A stretch of DNA of 64,000 nt from MR-S7 sp000400995 (GCF_045291395.1 NZ_CP152342.1:4216001-4280000); one strand, 5' to 3'. Shown: positions 24,336 to 33,938, counted from the stretch's first letter. Notes: generated by a model not told the origin, from the sequence alone. Numbers and translations: made by a program.

Positions 24336-25052
24336 ATGAGCGCGCAACTCCTGATGATCGAAGACGACCACCGCCTCGCGCAGATGGTGGGCGAATACCT
24401 GGGCCAGTCCGGCCTGCACGTGACGCACATGGCCGACGGCGCGAGCGGCCTGGCGCGCCTGCAGAACCCCGAAGGCGGCCAGCTGCCCGACCTGGTGATC
24501 CTCGACCTGATGCTGCCCGACACCGACGGGCTGGAGGTGTGCCGCCGCATCCGCGCGCTGCCCGGCGCCGCCGCCAAGGTGCCGGTGCTGATGCTCACCG
24601 CCAAGGGCGACCCCATGGACCGCGTGATCGGCCTGGAGATCGGCGCCGACGACTACCTGCCCAAGCCCTTCGAGCCGCGCGAGCTGCTCGCGCGCATCCG
24701 TGCCATCCTGCGCCGGCGCGAGGCCGGCGCCCAGCCCACGGCCAACGTGCTGCGCTTCGGCAGCCTGGAGATCGACCGCGACGCACGCACCGTGAGCGTG
24801 GCAGGCCAGGCGGTGGACCTCACCTCCTACCAGTTCGACCTGCTGGCCGCCATGGCCGAGCGCGCGGGCCGCGTGCTCACGCGCGACCAGATCATGGAGG
24901 CCGTGCGCGGCCGCGAGCTGGAGGCGTTCGACCGCTCCATCGACGTGCACATGGGCCGCATCCGCGCGGCCATCGAGGCCGACCCGAAGAACCCGCGCCG
25001 CATCCTCACCGTGCGCGGCGTGGGCTACGTGTTCGCCAAGCAGCAAGACTGA
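24336..25052 (+). CDS. OmpR-family response regulator
   Basis: A 238-residue regulator. The receiver domain has the acidic pair Glu9-Asp10 (MIEDDHRLA), phospho-acceptor Asp57 in VILDLMLPD, and Lys110 in DDYLPKPFEP. The winged-helix output domain (about 135-235) includes LDLTSYQFDLLA-like and GRELEAFDRSIDVHMGRIR segments and ends RGVGYVFA. The start is the ATG at 24336. Its TGA shares one base with the kinase ATG, so the pair is co-translated. RstA-like in general layout; the signal is unknown. The partner kinase is frameshifted. Confidence 0.93.
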   Translation: MSAQLLMIEDDHRLAQMVGEYLGQSGLHVTHMADGASGLARLQNPEGGQLPDLVILDLMLPDTDGLEVCRRIRALPGAAAKVPVLMLTAKGDPMDRVIGLEIGADDYLPKPFEPRELLARIRAILRRREAGAQPTANVLRFGSLEIDRDARTVSVAGQAVDLTSYQFDLLAAMAERAGRVLTRDQIMEAVRGRELEAFDRSIDVHMGRIRAAIEADPKNPRRILTVRGVGYVFAKQQD

Positions 25053-26261
25053 TGTCCCTGGTCAGCCCCTTCTCCCGGCGCCTGTACCTGCGCATCTGGC
25101 TCGCGGTGGTCGGCGGCGTGCTGGTGTTCGCGTTCGCCGTCGGTTTCGCCTGGCGCTGGGCGGCCGACCAGACCCAGCAGCAGCCGCCCACGCGCGAGAT
25201 CGTGCTCACCGACCCGCAGGGCCGCACGCTGGTGGACGGCGTGGGCGAGCGCCAGCGGCTGGACCCGAGCGAGGGCATCCACTACCGCATCCAATCCAGC
25301 GACGGCAAGGTCTACGAGATGCGCATGTCGCCGCGCACCCCGCACGTGCGCCCCGACGAGCGCGGGCCGGCCGCGTGGTTCCGCCCGCCCTTCGGCTTCC
25401 TGTGGATCCTGGGCCTCGTGGGCATCGCGGTCACGGTGGGCGTGTTCCCCATCATCCGCCGCCTGCTGCAGCGGCTGGAAACGCTGCAGAGCAGCGTGCA
25501 GCGCTTCGGCGAGGGCGACCTGTCCGTGCGCGTGGCCGAGCAGGGCCACGACGAGGTGGCGGCCCTGGCGCGCCAGTTCAACGCCGCCGCCGAGCGCATC
25601 GAGACGCTGGTGCAGTCGCACAAGTCGCTGCTGGCCAACGCCTCGCATGAACTGCGCTCGCCCCTCACGCGCATCCGCATGGGGCTGGAGCTGATGGGCA
25701 ACGGCGCGCCCTCGCCCGCGTTCCGCGCAGAGATCGAGCGCAACATCGCCGAGCTGGACCAGCTCGTCGACGAGATCCTGCTCGCCAGCCGCCTGGACGC
25801 CGGCGCCGCCGACGTGGGCACCATCGAACCCGTGGACCTGGTGGGCCTGGCCGTGGAGGAATGCGTACGCGTCGATGCCGAGCTGCAGACCGCCGTCACC
25901 TCCGAGGGGGGTCGAGGTGCCCGGCGTCTCCAAGCTGCTGCGCCGCGCCGTGCGCAACCTGCTGGAGAACGCGCGCCGCTACAGCCAGGGAGAAATCACC
26001 CTGCACATCGACCGCGAAGGCGCCGACGCCGTGCTGCGCGTGTGCGACCACGGCCCCGGCGTGCCGCCCGAGCAGCGCGAGCGCATCTTCGAGCCCTTCT
26101 ACCGCCTGCCCGGCGCCAGCGAACGCGCGGGCGGCGTGGGCCTGGGGCTGGCGCTGGTGCGCTCCATCGCACAGCGCCATGGCGGCAGCGTGCACTGCGA
26201 GGCACGGCCGGACGGCGCGCCCGGCGCCTGCTTCGTGCTGGCTCTGCCGCTTCAGAAATGA
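25052..26261 (+). pseudogene. Sensor histidine kinase, frameshifted in a G6 tract
   Basis: Partner of the preceding regulator (TGATG junction). Frame 1 encodes TM1 (about 14-34), a periplasmic segment, TM2 (about 115-133), a HAMP region and the H-box with His199 (NASHELRSPLTRIRM). At the G6 run 25906-25911 the reading moves by one base. The ATP-binding part (AVRNLLENARRYS N-box, DHGPGVPPE, FEPFYRLPG, GGVGLGLALV) continues in the next frame to 26261. Removing one G joins them as TSEGVEVPGV. Without correction, frame 1 runs into unrelated Arg-rich sequence to 26278 and lacks the ATPase. It could be a sequencing error, a null allele or phase variation. Confidence 0.85.
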
Positions 26262-26310
26262 GAGCTCCCGGCGCTTGATGGCCAAGCGCTGGAGGCCGAT
26301 TGGGCTTAAC
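26257..26310. repeat. Dispersed repeat between kinase and MFS genes
   Basis: Blocks CCGGCGCTTGATGGCCAAGC and GCTGGAGGCCGATTGGGCTT sit between two convergent genes. The TAA of the 26306 gene overlaps its right end. Confidence 0.75.
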
Positions 26311-27523
26311 TCTTTTTCCAGCGCAGCGCCGACGCCGCATACATCGCCGCCCCCGCAGCCAGCGCCAGCGCCGCCAGTGCCAGCGCGCGCGCGAAGCCCT
26401 GCGCCTCATCCCCCTGCACGAGCAGCCACGCCACCAGGGGCGGCCCCGCGATCTGCCCCAGGGCATAGAGCGCCGTCACCAGGCTGGCGAAGCTGTCGGC
26501 AGACTGCGGCCACAGGCGGCGCGCCTCCTGGAGGCCGAAGAAGGTGATGGCCGTGAACGGCAGGCCCAGCAGCGCGCTGCCCAGCGCGAAGCCCGCGGGC
26601 GTGGGCCACGCCAACCCCAGGGCGATGCCCAGCGCCTGCAGCGCGTAGCAGGCCGCGAGCAGCCAGCGCCGGTCCCAGCGCGCCGGCGCGCGCGTGCCCA
26701 GCACCGTGCCCGCCACCGCGCCCACGCCGAACAGCGGCCAGAACAGGTCGGGCCAGGGCGAGCCCTGCGGCAGTGCCGCGCGCGCGATCACCGGCAGGAA
26801 CGTGGCCGTGACGATGTAGCCCAGCCCCGCCAGCCCGTAGGCCAGCGCATGCACGGCGCGCGCGGCGGGCGTGCCGCCCTGCACCGCGGCCGGGGCGGTG
26901 CGCGCCGCCCCGCCGCCCGGCGCCGCGCGCCCCTGCACCACGGGCCAGACCAGCGCGCACAGCAGCACCGACAGCAGCGCGAACGCCACCCAGCCCGCGG
27001 CCGCGCGCCACCCGCCGGCCACCATGGCGCCCGCCGCCAGGCCCGTGAGCCCGATGCCCAGGCCAGGCCCGCAGAAGATCAGGCCGCCCAGCGCGGGCCG
27101 GCCCAGCGCCGCCAGGCGCACCATGCACCACGCGGCCACGTTGAGCAGCACCACGGCGCTGGCCGCCCCCGCCGCGAACCGCAGCAGCGGCCAGCCGCCC
27201 TGCAGCGGCAGCGCCATCGCCAGCGTGAGCAGCACCGTCGCCACCAGCCCCGCGCGCGCCAGCACCGCCGGGTGCCAGCGCTCGTAGAGCCGGGGCGCCA
27301 CCCACGGCAGCGCCATGCAGGCCAGCGCGCCGGCCAGGTAGCCCACGTAGTTGGTCATGGCGAGCCAGTTGCCCTCGGCCAGCGTGACCACGCCGTCCGC
27401 CAGCATCATGGGCAGCAGCGGCGTGAATGCGAAGCGCCCCACGCCCATGGCGACGGCCAGCGCCAGCATGCCCGCGAAGGCGATGGCGCGCGGCTGCGCG
27501 GTCCAGGCGGGATCGGCTTGCAT
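26306..27523 (-). CDS. YbfB/YjiJ-family MFS transporter
   Basis: A 405-residue, roughly 12-TM transporter. The opening VAMGVGRFAFTPLLPMML is the signature of the YbfB/YjiJ family, followed by NYVGYLAGAL. The substrate is unknown; members often neighbour LysR regulators that control them. The start at 27523 faces the LysR gene at 27578 across a 54-base AT-rich gap containing an inverted repeat. The C-terminus ends RWKKS. Confidence 0.88.
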   Translation of the reverse strand: MQADPAWTAQPRAIAFAGMLALAVAMGVGRFAFTPLLPMMLADGVVTLAEGNWLAMTNYVGYLAGALACMALPWVAPRLYERWHPAVLARAGLVATVLLTLAMALPLQGGWPLLRFAAGAASAVVLLNVAAWCMVRLAALGRPALGGLIFCGPGLGIGLTGLAAGAMVAGGWRAAAGWVAFALLSVLLCALVWPVVQGRAAPGGGAARTAPAAVQGGTPAARAVHALAYGLAGLGYIVTATFLPVIARAALPQGSPWPDLFWPLFGVGAVAGTVLGTRAPARWDRRWLLAACYALQALGIALGLAWPTPAGFALGSALLGLPFTAITFFGLQEARRLWPQSADSFASLVTALYALGQIAGPPLVAWLLVQGDEAQGFARALALAALALAAGAAMYAASALRWKKS

Positions 27524-27536
27524 TTCAATCCTGTTT

Positions 27537-27564
27537 TGAGATAATTTCTTTATTAATCATCTCA
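27537..27564. promoter_or_regulatory. Candidate LysR-type operator in divergent promoter
   Basis: TGAGAT (27537-27542) and ATCTCA (27559-27564) form a perfect inverted repeat enclosing an AT-rich centre, between the divergent MFS and LysR starts. This placement is classic for LysR autoregulatory sites; binding is inferred. Confidence 0.45.
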
Positions 27565-27577
27565 CAAACAGAATGAA

Positions 27578-28450
27578 ATGGACCTGGTGGCGCTGGAAAT
27601 CTTCCACACCGTGGCAGCGGAAGGCAGCGTGACGCGCGCCGCCGAGCGGCTCGGGCGCGCCCAGTCCAACGTGACCACGCGCGTGCAGCAGCTCGAGGAA
27701 CAGCTGGGCGTGCCGCTCTTCCTGCGCGAGGGCAAGCGCATGCAGCCCACGCCCGCGGGCGAGATCCTGCGCGGCTATGCCGACCGGCTGCTGGCCCTGG
27801 CCGAGGAAGCGCGCCAGGCCGTGCGCCCCGGCCAGCCCACGGGCCTGCTGCGCCTGGGCGCCATGGAAAGCACCGCCGCCGCACGCCTGCCCGGGCCGCT
27901 GGCGCGGCTGCATGCGCAGTGGCCGCAGCTGGTGCTGGAGCTGCGCACCGCGCCCTCGCGCCAACTGGTCGAGCAGGTGCTGGCCCACCAGCTCGACTGC
28001 GCCCTGGTCGCCTGGCCGCCCCCGGGGCTGGAGCCGGACGCGCCCGTGGAGCGCACTCCCGTGTTCACCGAAACCCTGCTGCTGGCCCTGCCGGCGAGCC
28101 ACCCGCCCGTTGCCCGCCCTGCGGACCTGCGCCTGGACCAGTTCGCCGCCTTCGCCCACGGCTGCACCTACCGCCGCATGGGCGAGGACTGGATGCGCCA
28201 GGCCGGCGGCGAGCCGCCGCGGGTGCTGGAGCTGGCCTCCTACCCCGCCATCCTGGCCTGCGTGGCCGCCGGCCGCTGCGCGGGCGTGGTGCCGCAGTCG
28301 GTGCTGGAGCTGCTGCGCACGCCACCCGCGCTGCAATGGGTGCCGCTGGGCACCTGCGACACGGTGCTCGTGCACCGCGCGGGCTACGCCACGCCGGCGT
28401 TCGCGGCGCTGCAGGACACCCTTCTTTCCAACGGAGACGACACACCATGA
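27578..28450 (+). CDS. LysR-family transcriptional regulator
   Basis: A 290-residue LTTR. The N-terminal HTH is MDLVALEIFHTVAAEGSVTR with AAERLGRAQSNVTTRVQQLE. The effector-binding domain starts near LLRLGAMEST. The gene is divergent from an MFS transporter, and its TGA overlaps the ATG of the nitronate monooxygenase gene (ATGA), so regulator and enzyme are co-translated. It probably responds to a compound moved or detoxified by these neighbours. Confidence 0.93.
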   Translation: MDLVALEIFHTVAAEGSVTRAAERLGRAQSNVTTRVQQLEEQLGVPLFLREGKRMQPTPAGEILRGYADRLLALAEEARQAVRPGQPTGLLRLGAMESTAAARLPGPLARLHAQWPQLVLELRTAPSRQLVEQVLAHQLDCALVAWPPPGLEPDAPVERTPVFTETLLLALPASHPPVARPADLRLDQFAAFAHGCTYRRMGEDWMRQAGGEPPRVLELASYPAILACVAAGRCAGVVPQSVLELLRTPPALQWVPLGTCDTVLVHRAGYATPAFAALQDTLLSNGDDTP

Positions 28451-29505
28451 CCCCGCTGCTGCAACGCCTGGGAATCCCCCTGCCCATCGTCCAGGGCCCG
28501 ATGACGGGCTCCGACACCCCGCCGCTGGCCGCCGCCGTGTCCCAGGCCGGTGGGCTGGGCATGCTGGGCTGCGGCATGCGCTCGCCCGAAGCCATGGCCC
28601 AGGCCGCCGCCGCCGTGCGCGCCGCGACGGACAGGCCCTTCGGCATGAACCTGTTCGTGCTGGACACGCCCGCGCCCGACGCCGCCACCGTGCAGGCCGC
28701 GATGGCACGCCTCGCCCCGCTCTATGCCGAGTTCGGCCTGACGCCCGAGGCGCCCGCGCGCTGGTGCGAAGACTTCGCGGCGCAGCTCGAGGCGCTCATC
28801 GCCGCGCGCCCGGCCGTGGCGAGCTTCACCTTCGGCATCCTCGACGGCGCGCAGGTCGAGCGGCTGCACGGCGCGGGCTGCATGGTCATCGGCACCGCCA
28901 CCACGCTGGCCGAGGCGCTGGCCTGGCAGGAGGTGGGCGCGGATGCGGTATGTGCATCGGGCATGGAGGCGGGCGGCCATCGCGGAACGTTCCTCGGGGA
29001 TTTCGACGCGAGCCTGGTTGGCACCATGGCGCTGATCCCGCAGTGCGTGGACGCGCTGCGCATTCCCGTGATCGCCGCGGGCGGCATCATGGACGGGCGC
29101 GGCATCGCCGCCGCCCAGGCGCTGGGCGCGCAGGCGGTGCAGATGGGCACGGCCTTCCTGGCCTGCCCCGAGTCGGGCATCACCCCCGCGCAGCGTGCGG
29201 CCATGGCCCGCGCCCAGGGCACCGACACGCGCATCACGCGGGCCTATTCGGGCCGGCCGGCGCGCGGCATCGTCAACACGATGATGGAGCGGCTGGCCCC
29301 CGACGAGGCCGCCATCCCGCCCTACCCCATCCAGAACGCGCTCACCGGCGCGCTGCGCCGCGCGGCCGGCGCGCAGGGCCGGGCGGACTACCTGTCGCTC
29401 TGGGCCGGCCAGGGCGTGGGCGCAGCGCGCGTGATGCCTGCGGGCGAACTGGTGGCGCTGCTGGCACAGGAATGGCGCGCCGCCACGGCATGCGCTCAGG
29501 AATAA
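28447..29505 (+). CDS. Nitronate monooxygenase-family flavoprotein
   Basis: A 352-residue FMN TIM barrel of the NMO/2-nitropropane dioxygenase family. It begins LGIPLPIVQGPMTG and contains AAAVSQAGGLGMLG, the FMN-phosphate region IPVIAAGGIMDGRGIAAA and ALGAQAVQMGTAFL, and ASGMEAGGHRG with the family's His. Such enzymes oxidise alkyl nitronates or related carbanions, often as detoxification. The start overlaps the LysR stop. A dispersed repeat follows, then a convergent glycosyltransferase gene. Confidence 0.88.
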   Translation: MTPLLQRLGIPLPIVQGPMTGSDTPPLAAAVSQAGGLGMLGCGMRSPEAMAQAAAAVRAATDRPFGMNLFVLDTPAPDAATVQAAMARLAPLYAEFGLTPEAPARWCEDFAAQLEALIAARPAVASFTFGILDGAQVERLHGAGCMVIGTATTLAEALAWQEVGADAVCASGMEAGGHRGTFLGDFDASLVGTMALIPQCVDALRIPVIAAGGIMDGRGIAAAQALGAQAVQMGTAFLACPESGITPAQRAAMARAQGTDTRITRAYSGRPARGIVNTMMERLAPDEAAIPPYPIQNALTGALRRAAGAQGRADYLSLWAGQGVGAARVMPAGELVALLAQEWRAATACAQE

Positions 29506-29511
29506 GGGTGT

Positions 29512-29564
29512 TTTTGGCCCCCAGCGCTTATCCAGAAAGCGCAAGCAGCTACTGAATCAGGAGC
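29512..29564. repeat. Dispersed repeat between convergent genes
   Basis: TTTTGGCCCCCAGCGCTTATC then CAGAAAGCGCAAGCAGCT and ACTGAATCAGGAGCG. The stop and last codons (DRS, TGA) of the 29557 gene lie in it. Confidence 0.75.
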
Positions 29565-30513
29565 GATCCAGCCACCGGCCGGCCACGCTGTCCGGCAGGT
29601 ACAGGCCGCGCGCCAGGTAGTCGCTGAGGCGCCGCCGGTCGGGCGCGCGCAGCTTGACGAGCGGCGGCAGCGGGCCGCGGATACGCGAAAACAGCAGGCG
29701 CAGCTTGAGCGGGGCGCGGCGCCAGCCGCCCAGCGCGTGGTAGAGGTAGGGGCCGTCCTCGGCCCGGGCCAGGCTGAGGCGGTAGGCGCCGCCGCGCAGC
29801 AGCACGGCCTGCAGGGCCAGGTGCATGGTGAGGTAGGCGGGCGCGTCGATGCGCTGCAGCGCCTGCTCGTAGAGGCCCTGGGCCTGCAGGTGGGCGATGT
29901 ATTCCTCGCCGCTGCGGGCGATGACCTCGCCGGTGAACTCGCGCTGCAGCGCCGCGATGAAGGGGCTGGCGGGCGGCGCGGCCATGAACCAGTTCTCGAC
30001 CACCGGGCGCTCGGGGACGCTGGTGTACAGCGCCAGGTAGTAGCCCACGAAGTCGGCGCCGGTGCGCGCCTGCTCGGCCAGCACCCAGTCCAGCGGCTGG
30101 GTGAGGATGGTGCTGGCGTCGAGCCAGATGCCGCCGTGGCGCAGCAGCAGCTCCAGGCGGATCCAGTCGGCCCGCTTGGCAGGCGAGGCATCCTGCAGCG
30201 CGGCGGGCAGGGCCGGCAGGTGCTGGAGCACGCTGCGGTCGTCGAGCACGCGGATGTCGAAATGCGGGTGCAGGCGCCGCCAGCCGTCGATGCAGCGCTG
30301 CACGGCCAGCGGCGGCGTGCCGCCCTGCCAGTAGGCCCAGACGATGGGTGGGATGGCCCGGGCCAGGGGCGCGCCGCTGCCGTACGGCGTGAAGGCGGGC
30401 GCGGGCGCGGGCGCGGCCTCCAGCCAGCGCGGACACAGGCCGTACCAGCGCCGCAGCCAGCGGGCCAGCCACAGCTCGCTGCGGCTCTTGAAGGACAGGC
30501 GTGTGGCGGTCAT
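29557..30513 (-). CDS. Capsular polysaccharide synthesis-type glycosyltransferase (GT32-like)
   Basis: A 318-residue cytoplasmic glycosyltransferase with the substituted DxD region HGGIWLDASTILTQPLDW (Asp-Ala-Ser). It opens IPPIVWAYWQGGTPPLAVQRCIDGWR, typical of the Caps_synth/Gly_transf_sug families. It is the last gene of a four-gene minus-strand LPS/capsule cluster joined by 4-base overlaps. It is clearly paralogous to the 34014 protein on the other side of the ligase. The C-terminal DRS and stop come from the dispersed repeat. The sugar donor is unknown. Confidence 0.85.
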   Translation of the reverse strand: MTATRLSFKSRSELWLARWLRRWYGLCPRWLEAAPAPAPAFTPYGSGAPLARAIPPIVWAYWQGGTPPLAVQRCIDGWRRLHPHFDIRVLDDRSVLQHLPALPAALQDASPAKRADWIRLELLLRHGGIWLDASTILTQPLDWVLAEQARTGADFVGYYLALYTSVPERPVVENWFMAAPPASPFIAALQREFTGEVIARSGEEYIAHLQAQGLYEQALQRIDAPAYLTMHLALQAVLLRGGAYRLSLARAEDGPYLYHALGGWRRAPLKLRLLFSRIRGPLPPLVKLRAPDRRRLSDYLARGLYLPDSVAGRWLDRS

Positions 30514-31529
30514 GCGGCCGCCACGCCGTGGGCGCGCAGGAGTTTGGCCGCGCGCAGCCACCAGCCGCGCCGTGCGTAGGCGCGCGCCAGCGCGTGCACG
30601 CCCAGCGGAGAGTGGGCGGCGAAGTCGGCGCGCACCTGTTCGGCGGCGGCGCGGCGCTCGGCCTCGGGCAGCGCGGCGTTCTGCACGAAGCGCATGGCGC
30701 CCACGAGGCAGCGCGCACTCTGGTGCGCCAATGCGAAATGCAGACCAGGGCTGGCGGGCAGCCGCCCTGCCGCCTCGGCGGCCGCCAGCGCCTGGGCGAA
30801 GGCGGTCAGCGCGCGCGACTGGTCCAGCGCCTTGGGCAGCGTCATGGTGGACAGGATGCTGCTGCCGCGCTGGCGGTAGGCCACCCAGGGCACCGGCGCG
30901 TAGCAGTGGCTGCGCGCGCGCAGCAGCGCCAGCGGCATGGTGGCCATGTCTTCGAAGTAGCGGCCCGGCGGAAAGCGCAGGTCCGCGCCCCACAGCGCGC
31001 GCCGCGTGACCTTGGACCAGGCGTGCAGCTGCCCCGTCATGAGCAGCCCGGCGAGCAGCGCCGCGCGGTCGGTGGACGGGCCGCCCGCCGCGCCGGCGAA
31101 GGTGGCGCGGTGCGATTCGCCGCGCAGCCGGTGCTTCCAACGGGGCCTCTCGCGCCAGACCGCGAAGTCGCACAGCACCGCATCGGGCACGTGCTCGCGC
31201 ACGATGGCCTGCAGGCCCGCCAGGGCGCCGGGCAGCAGCTTGTCGTCGGAATCGAGAAACCAGAGGTAGTCGCCGCGCGCGGCGTCGATCAGCGTGTTGC
31301 GCGCCGCGCTCAGGCCCTGGTTGGCCGCGTGGTGGTGCAGGCGCAGGCGTCCGGGCCAGCGCGCGGCGAGCCGATCCATGAGCGCGCGCGAGCCGTCGGT
31401 GGAGGCATCGTCGAGCACGAGGATCTCGACGCCCTCGCCTGCTTGTTCGATGACCGAGGCCAGGCACTCCTCCAGATAGTCCTGCACGTTGTAGACGGGC
31501 ACGAGGACGCTGAGCCAGGGCGCGGTCAT
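30510..31529 (-). CDS. Glycosyltransferase family 2
   Basis: A 339-residue GT-A transferase. It opens LSVLVPVYNVQDYLEECLAS, has LDDASTDGSRALMD and the metal-binding DSDD in YLWFLDSDDKLLPG. It transfers a sugar in outer-polysaccharide assembly. The start overlaps the stop of the GT4 gene and its own stop overlaps the next GT gene, so these are translationally coupled. An internal Arg-rich linker and a helical C-terminus follow the catalytic domain. Confidence 0.9.
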   Translation of the reverse strand: MTAPWLSVLVPVYNVQDYLEECLASVIEQAGEGVEILVLDDASTDGSRALMDRLAARWPGRLRLHHHAANQGLSAARNTLIDAARGDYLWFLDSDDKLLPGALAGLQAIVREHVPDAVLCDFAVWRERPRWKHRLRGESHRATFAGAAGGPSTDRAALLAGLLMTGQLHAWSKVTRRALWGADLRFPPGRYFEDMATMPLALLRARSHCYAPVPWVAYRQRGSSILSTMTLPKALDQSRALTAFAQALAAAEAAGRLPASPGLHFALAHQSARCLVGAMRFVQNAALPEAERRAAAEQVRADFAAHSPLGVHALARAYARRGWWLRAAKLLRAHGVAAA

Positions 31530-32656
31530 CGCGGCGCCTCCAGGCCGCGCAGCAGCAGGTCTTCGTAGCGTGCCGTCATGGTGGCCATGCCGTAGAGCCG
31601 CAGCGCGTCGGCGCGCGCGGCGCGGGCCATGCGCTCGGCATCCTCGTGCTGCGTAAGCAGGCGCTGCAGCGCATCGGCCAGCGCGGCCGGGTCGGCGTGG
31701 GCCGCCAGCAGGCCGTTGCGGCCGTCGGCGATGACCTCCTGAACGCCCACCACGCGGCTGCCCGCCACGGCGCAGCCCGCAGCCATGCCTTCGATGAGCG
31801 AGAGCGGCATGCCCTCGAAGTGGGTGGCGAGCACGCAGATGCGGTGGCGCATGAGCAGGCCGGGCACGTCGCCGCAGTGGCCGAGGAATTCCACCTGCCC
31901 GTCCAGCCCCAACTCGGCGCAGAGCTTGCGCGCCGCGCGCTGCGCACTCGCCTTGCCGCCGCCTGCGAGCTTCACGGGCGGCGCCAGGCCGCGATCGCGC
32001 AGCAAGGCCACGGCGCGCAGCAGCGTGGCGTGGTCCTTCTGGCGCGCGAAGCGCGCGGCCATGACGATGCCAGGCACGCGGTCTGCCCAGGCCATCGCGT
32101 CGGCGCGCTCGTAGGGCGCGAGGTGGATGCCGTTGGGGATGGCGATGGTTTTCTCGGGCGGAAAGCCGCGCGCCAGCAGGCTCTGGCGCACTCCCTCGGA
32201 GACGCCGACGATGGCCTCGGTGCGTTCGGCCAGCCACAGCGCCTGGCGCAGCCGCCACGCGCTGTAGCGTTCGCGCGAGTTGTGCTCCACGTGCACCAGG
32301 CGCGGCACGCCAGCGATCAGGCCCGCGTAGCGGCCCCACAGGTGCTCGCTGAAGCCGTGGGCCACCAGCACGTCGGGCCGCCAGCGACGGCACAGCGCGG
32401 CCAGCTGCCAGACGGTGGCCGCGTGCGCCCAGCCGGGCACCAGCTCCACGGCCAGGCCCTCGTCGCGCAGGGCCTGCACGCGCTCCGGCGGCGTATGGCG
32501 CTTGCGGCGCAGCGCCAGCAGCGCGTCGCAGCGGCCCGATGCGGCGTGCGCGCGCACCAGGTCCACGGCGACCTGCGTGGCGCCGGAGAAGCCGCCGGTC
32601 ACGAAGTGCAGTACGCGCGGGCGGCGGTCAGCGGGGAGAGCGGGAAGAAGGGCCAT
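31526..32656 (-). CDS. Glycosyltransferase family 4 (LPS core/O-chain type)
   Basis: A 376-residue GT-B enzyme. The N-terminal Rossmann half starts RVLHFVTGGFSGATQVAVDL. The C-terminal half holds VMAARFARQKDHATLLRAV and the nucleotide-sugar motif EGMPLSLIEGMAAGCAV (E-x7-E). I chose ATG 32656; ATG 32674 adds six residues and increases the overlap with the upstream ligase gene. Neither has a clear ribosome-binding site, which fits translational coupling. It belongs to the LPS cluster 29557-33938. Confidence 0.88.
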   Translation of the reverse strand: MALLPALPADRRPRVLHFVTGGFSGATQVAVDLVRAHAASGRCDALLALRRKRHTPPERVQALRDEGLAVELVPGWAHAATVWQLAALCRRWRPDVLVAHGFSEHLWGRYAGLIAGVPRLVHVEHNSRERYSAWRLRQALWLAERTEAIVGVSEGVRQSLLARGFPPEKTIAIPNGIHLAPYERADAMAWADRVPGIVMAARFARQKDHATLLRAVALLRDRGLAPPVKLAGGGKASAQRAARKLCAELGLDGQVEFLGHCGDVPGLLMRHRICVLATHFEGMPLSLIEGMAAGCAVAGSRVVGVQEVIADGRNGLLAAHADPAALADALQRLLTQHEDAERMARAARADALRLYGMATMTARYEDLLLRGLEAPR

Positions 32657-33938
32657 GGTCGGCGTGCTCGGCATCCATGCCGCGCAGCGCGGCCCAGGTG
32701 AGCATGGTCATGAACAGGTAGAACATGATGCCGCTGTTGTGGGCGAAGAACACCTGCGTCATGCCGAAGCCCGCGTACAGCACCGGAATGCACACGCCGC
32801 CCAGGCGCAGCGCCAGCATCTGCGCCTGCACACCCTCGGGCTGCCGCGCATAGGCCGCCATGCGCGCGCGCGTGGGCCAGAACATGGCCAGCGGCACGGC
32901 ATACAGCAGCAGCAGCCAGAGCACGCCCACGAGGCCCGCCTTGACGAACATGTCCAGCGGCTCGTTGTGCGTGTAGATGTATTCCAGGATGGAGGGCTCG
33001 TACTGCCCCGCCGCCACGCGCCGGGCCTTTTCGTCGAGGTAGCCCCGCATGCCCCAGCCGAGCAGCGGACGCTCCAGCCCGGCCTCCCAGGCGAAGCGCC
33101 AGTGCTCCAGGCGCTGGCCCACGGAGTTGTCGGCCTCGCGGCTGCTGCTGTAGATCTGGACCTCCTTTTCCATGAGCGCCCAGCGCTGGTCGAGCAGGTC
33201 ATGGTTCGCAGCCGCCAGCACCGCCAGCACCGCCGCCAGGCCGCCCAGCACGCGCCACAGGTCGCGCCGGTGGAAGCGCCACAGCAGGTACAGCCCCACG
33301 GGCAGGGCCATGGCCAGCGCCAGCCACCCGCCGCGCGACTGCGAGAGCACCGAGGCGTTGAGCGCCATCAGCACGGCCAGGGCTGCAGCCAGCACACGGC
33401 CCCGACCCAGTTGCCGGCGCAGCGCGATCGTCTGCATGGCGAGCATGGTGCCCATGAGCAGCGCGATGTTGCCCCACTGGATGGCGTTGGTGTGCCGCGA
33501 CGGGAAGCCCGACGCGCGCGGCGCGCCTTCCACGTGCACCTGCCACAGCGCCACGGCGCCCGCGCCCAGGCAGCCCGCGAGCAAGCCCCAGAACTGCGCC
33601 CGGGGCCGGGGCGCGGCGCGGCTCACGAACAGCAGGCAGGCAGTGCCGAGGAAGAACTTGGCCGGCCGGTCCCACCGCCCCCAGGCCTCCTGCGGGTCGG
33701 CCAGCACGTACCAGAGCACGCCCATGCCCAGCAGGACCACGGCCAGCGCCCAGGTCCAGGGGTTGTGGGTGCCACGCGGCCAGCGGTGTATGGAACACAG
33801 GGCGCCGATCAGCAACAGCGCCGCGCCGAAGGAGTAGCCCGACTGCACCACCAGGGCCAGCGCGGGCACCAGGAACAGCGCCGCGGTCGCCACCCGGCGG
33901 GGCCAGGGCGCAGGGCCGACAAGAGAGTCAAACATCAT
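32628..33938 (-). CDS. O-antigen ligase family membrane protein (WaaL/Wzy-like)
   Basis: A 436-residue polytopic protein with about ten TM helices and the large periplasmic loop typical of O-antigen ligases/polymerases. The family cues are SRHTNAIQWGNIAL, SQSRGGWLALAMALPVGL, and LLGWGMRGYL followed by YTHNEPLDMFVKAGLVG, with the conserved His before the loop end. It probably ligates or polymerises O-chains on lipid A-core. It heads the minus-strand glycosyltransferase operon and is divergent from the 34014 glycosyltransferase. Confidence 0.87.
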   Translation of the reverse strand: MMFDSLVGPAPWPRRVATAALFLVPALALVVQSGYSFGAALLLIGALCSIHRWPRGTHNPWTWALAVVLLGMGVLWYVLADPQEAWGRWDRPAKFFLGTACLLFVSRAAPRPRAQFWGLLAGCLGAGAVALWQVHVEGAPRASGFPSRHTNAIQWGNIALLMGTMLAMQTIALRRQLGRGRVLAAALAVLMALNASVLSQSRGGWLALAMALPVGLYLLWRFHRRDLWRVLGGLAAVLAVLAAANHDLLDQRWALMEKEVQIYSSSREADNSVGQRLEHWRFAWEAGLERPLLGWGMRGYLDEKARRVAAGQYEPSILEYIYTHNEPLDMFVKAGLVGVLWLLLLYAVPLAMFWPTRARMAAYARQPEGVQAQMLALRLGGVCIPVLYAGFGMTQVFFAHNSGIMFYLFMTMLTWAALRGMDAEHADHGPSSRSPR

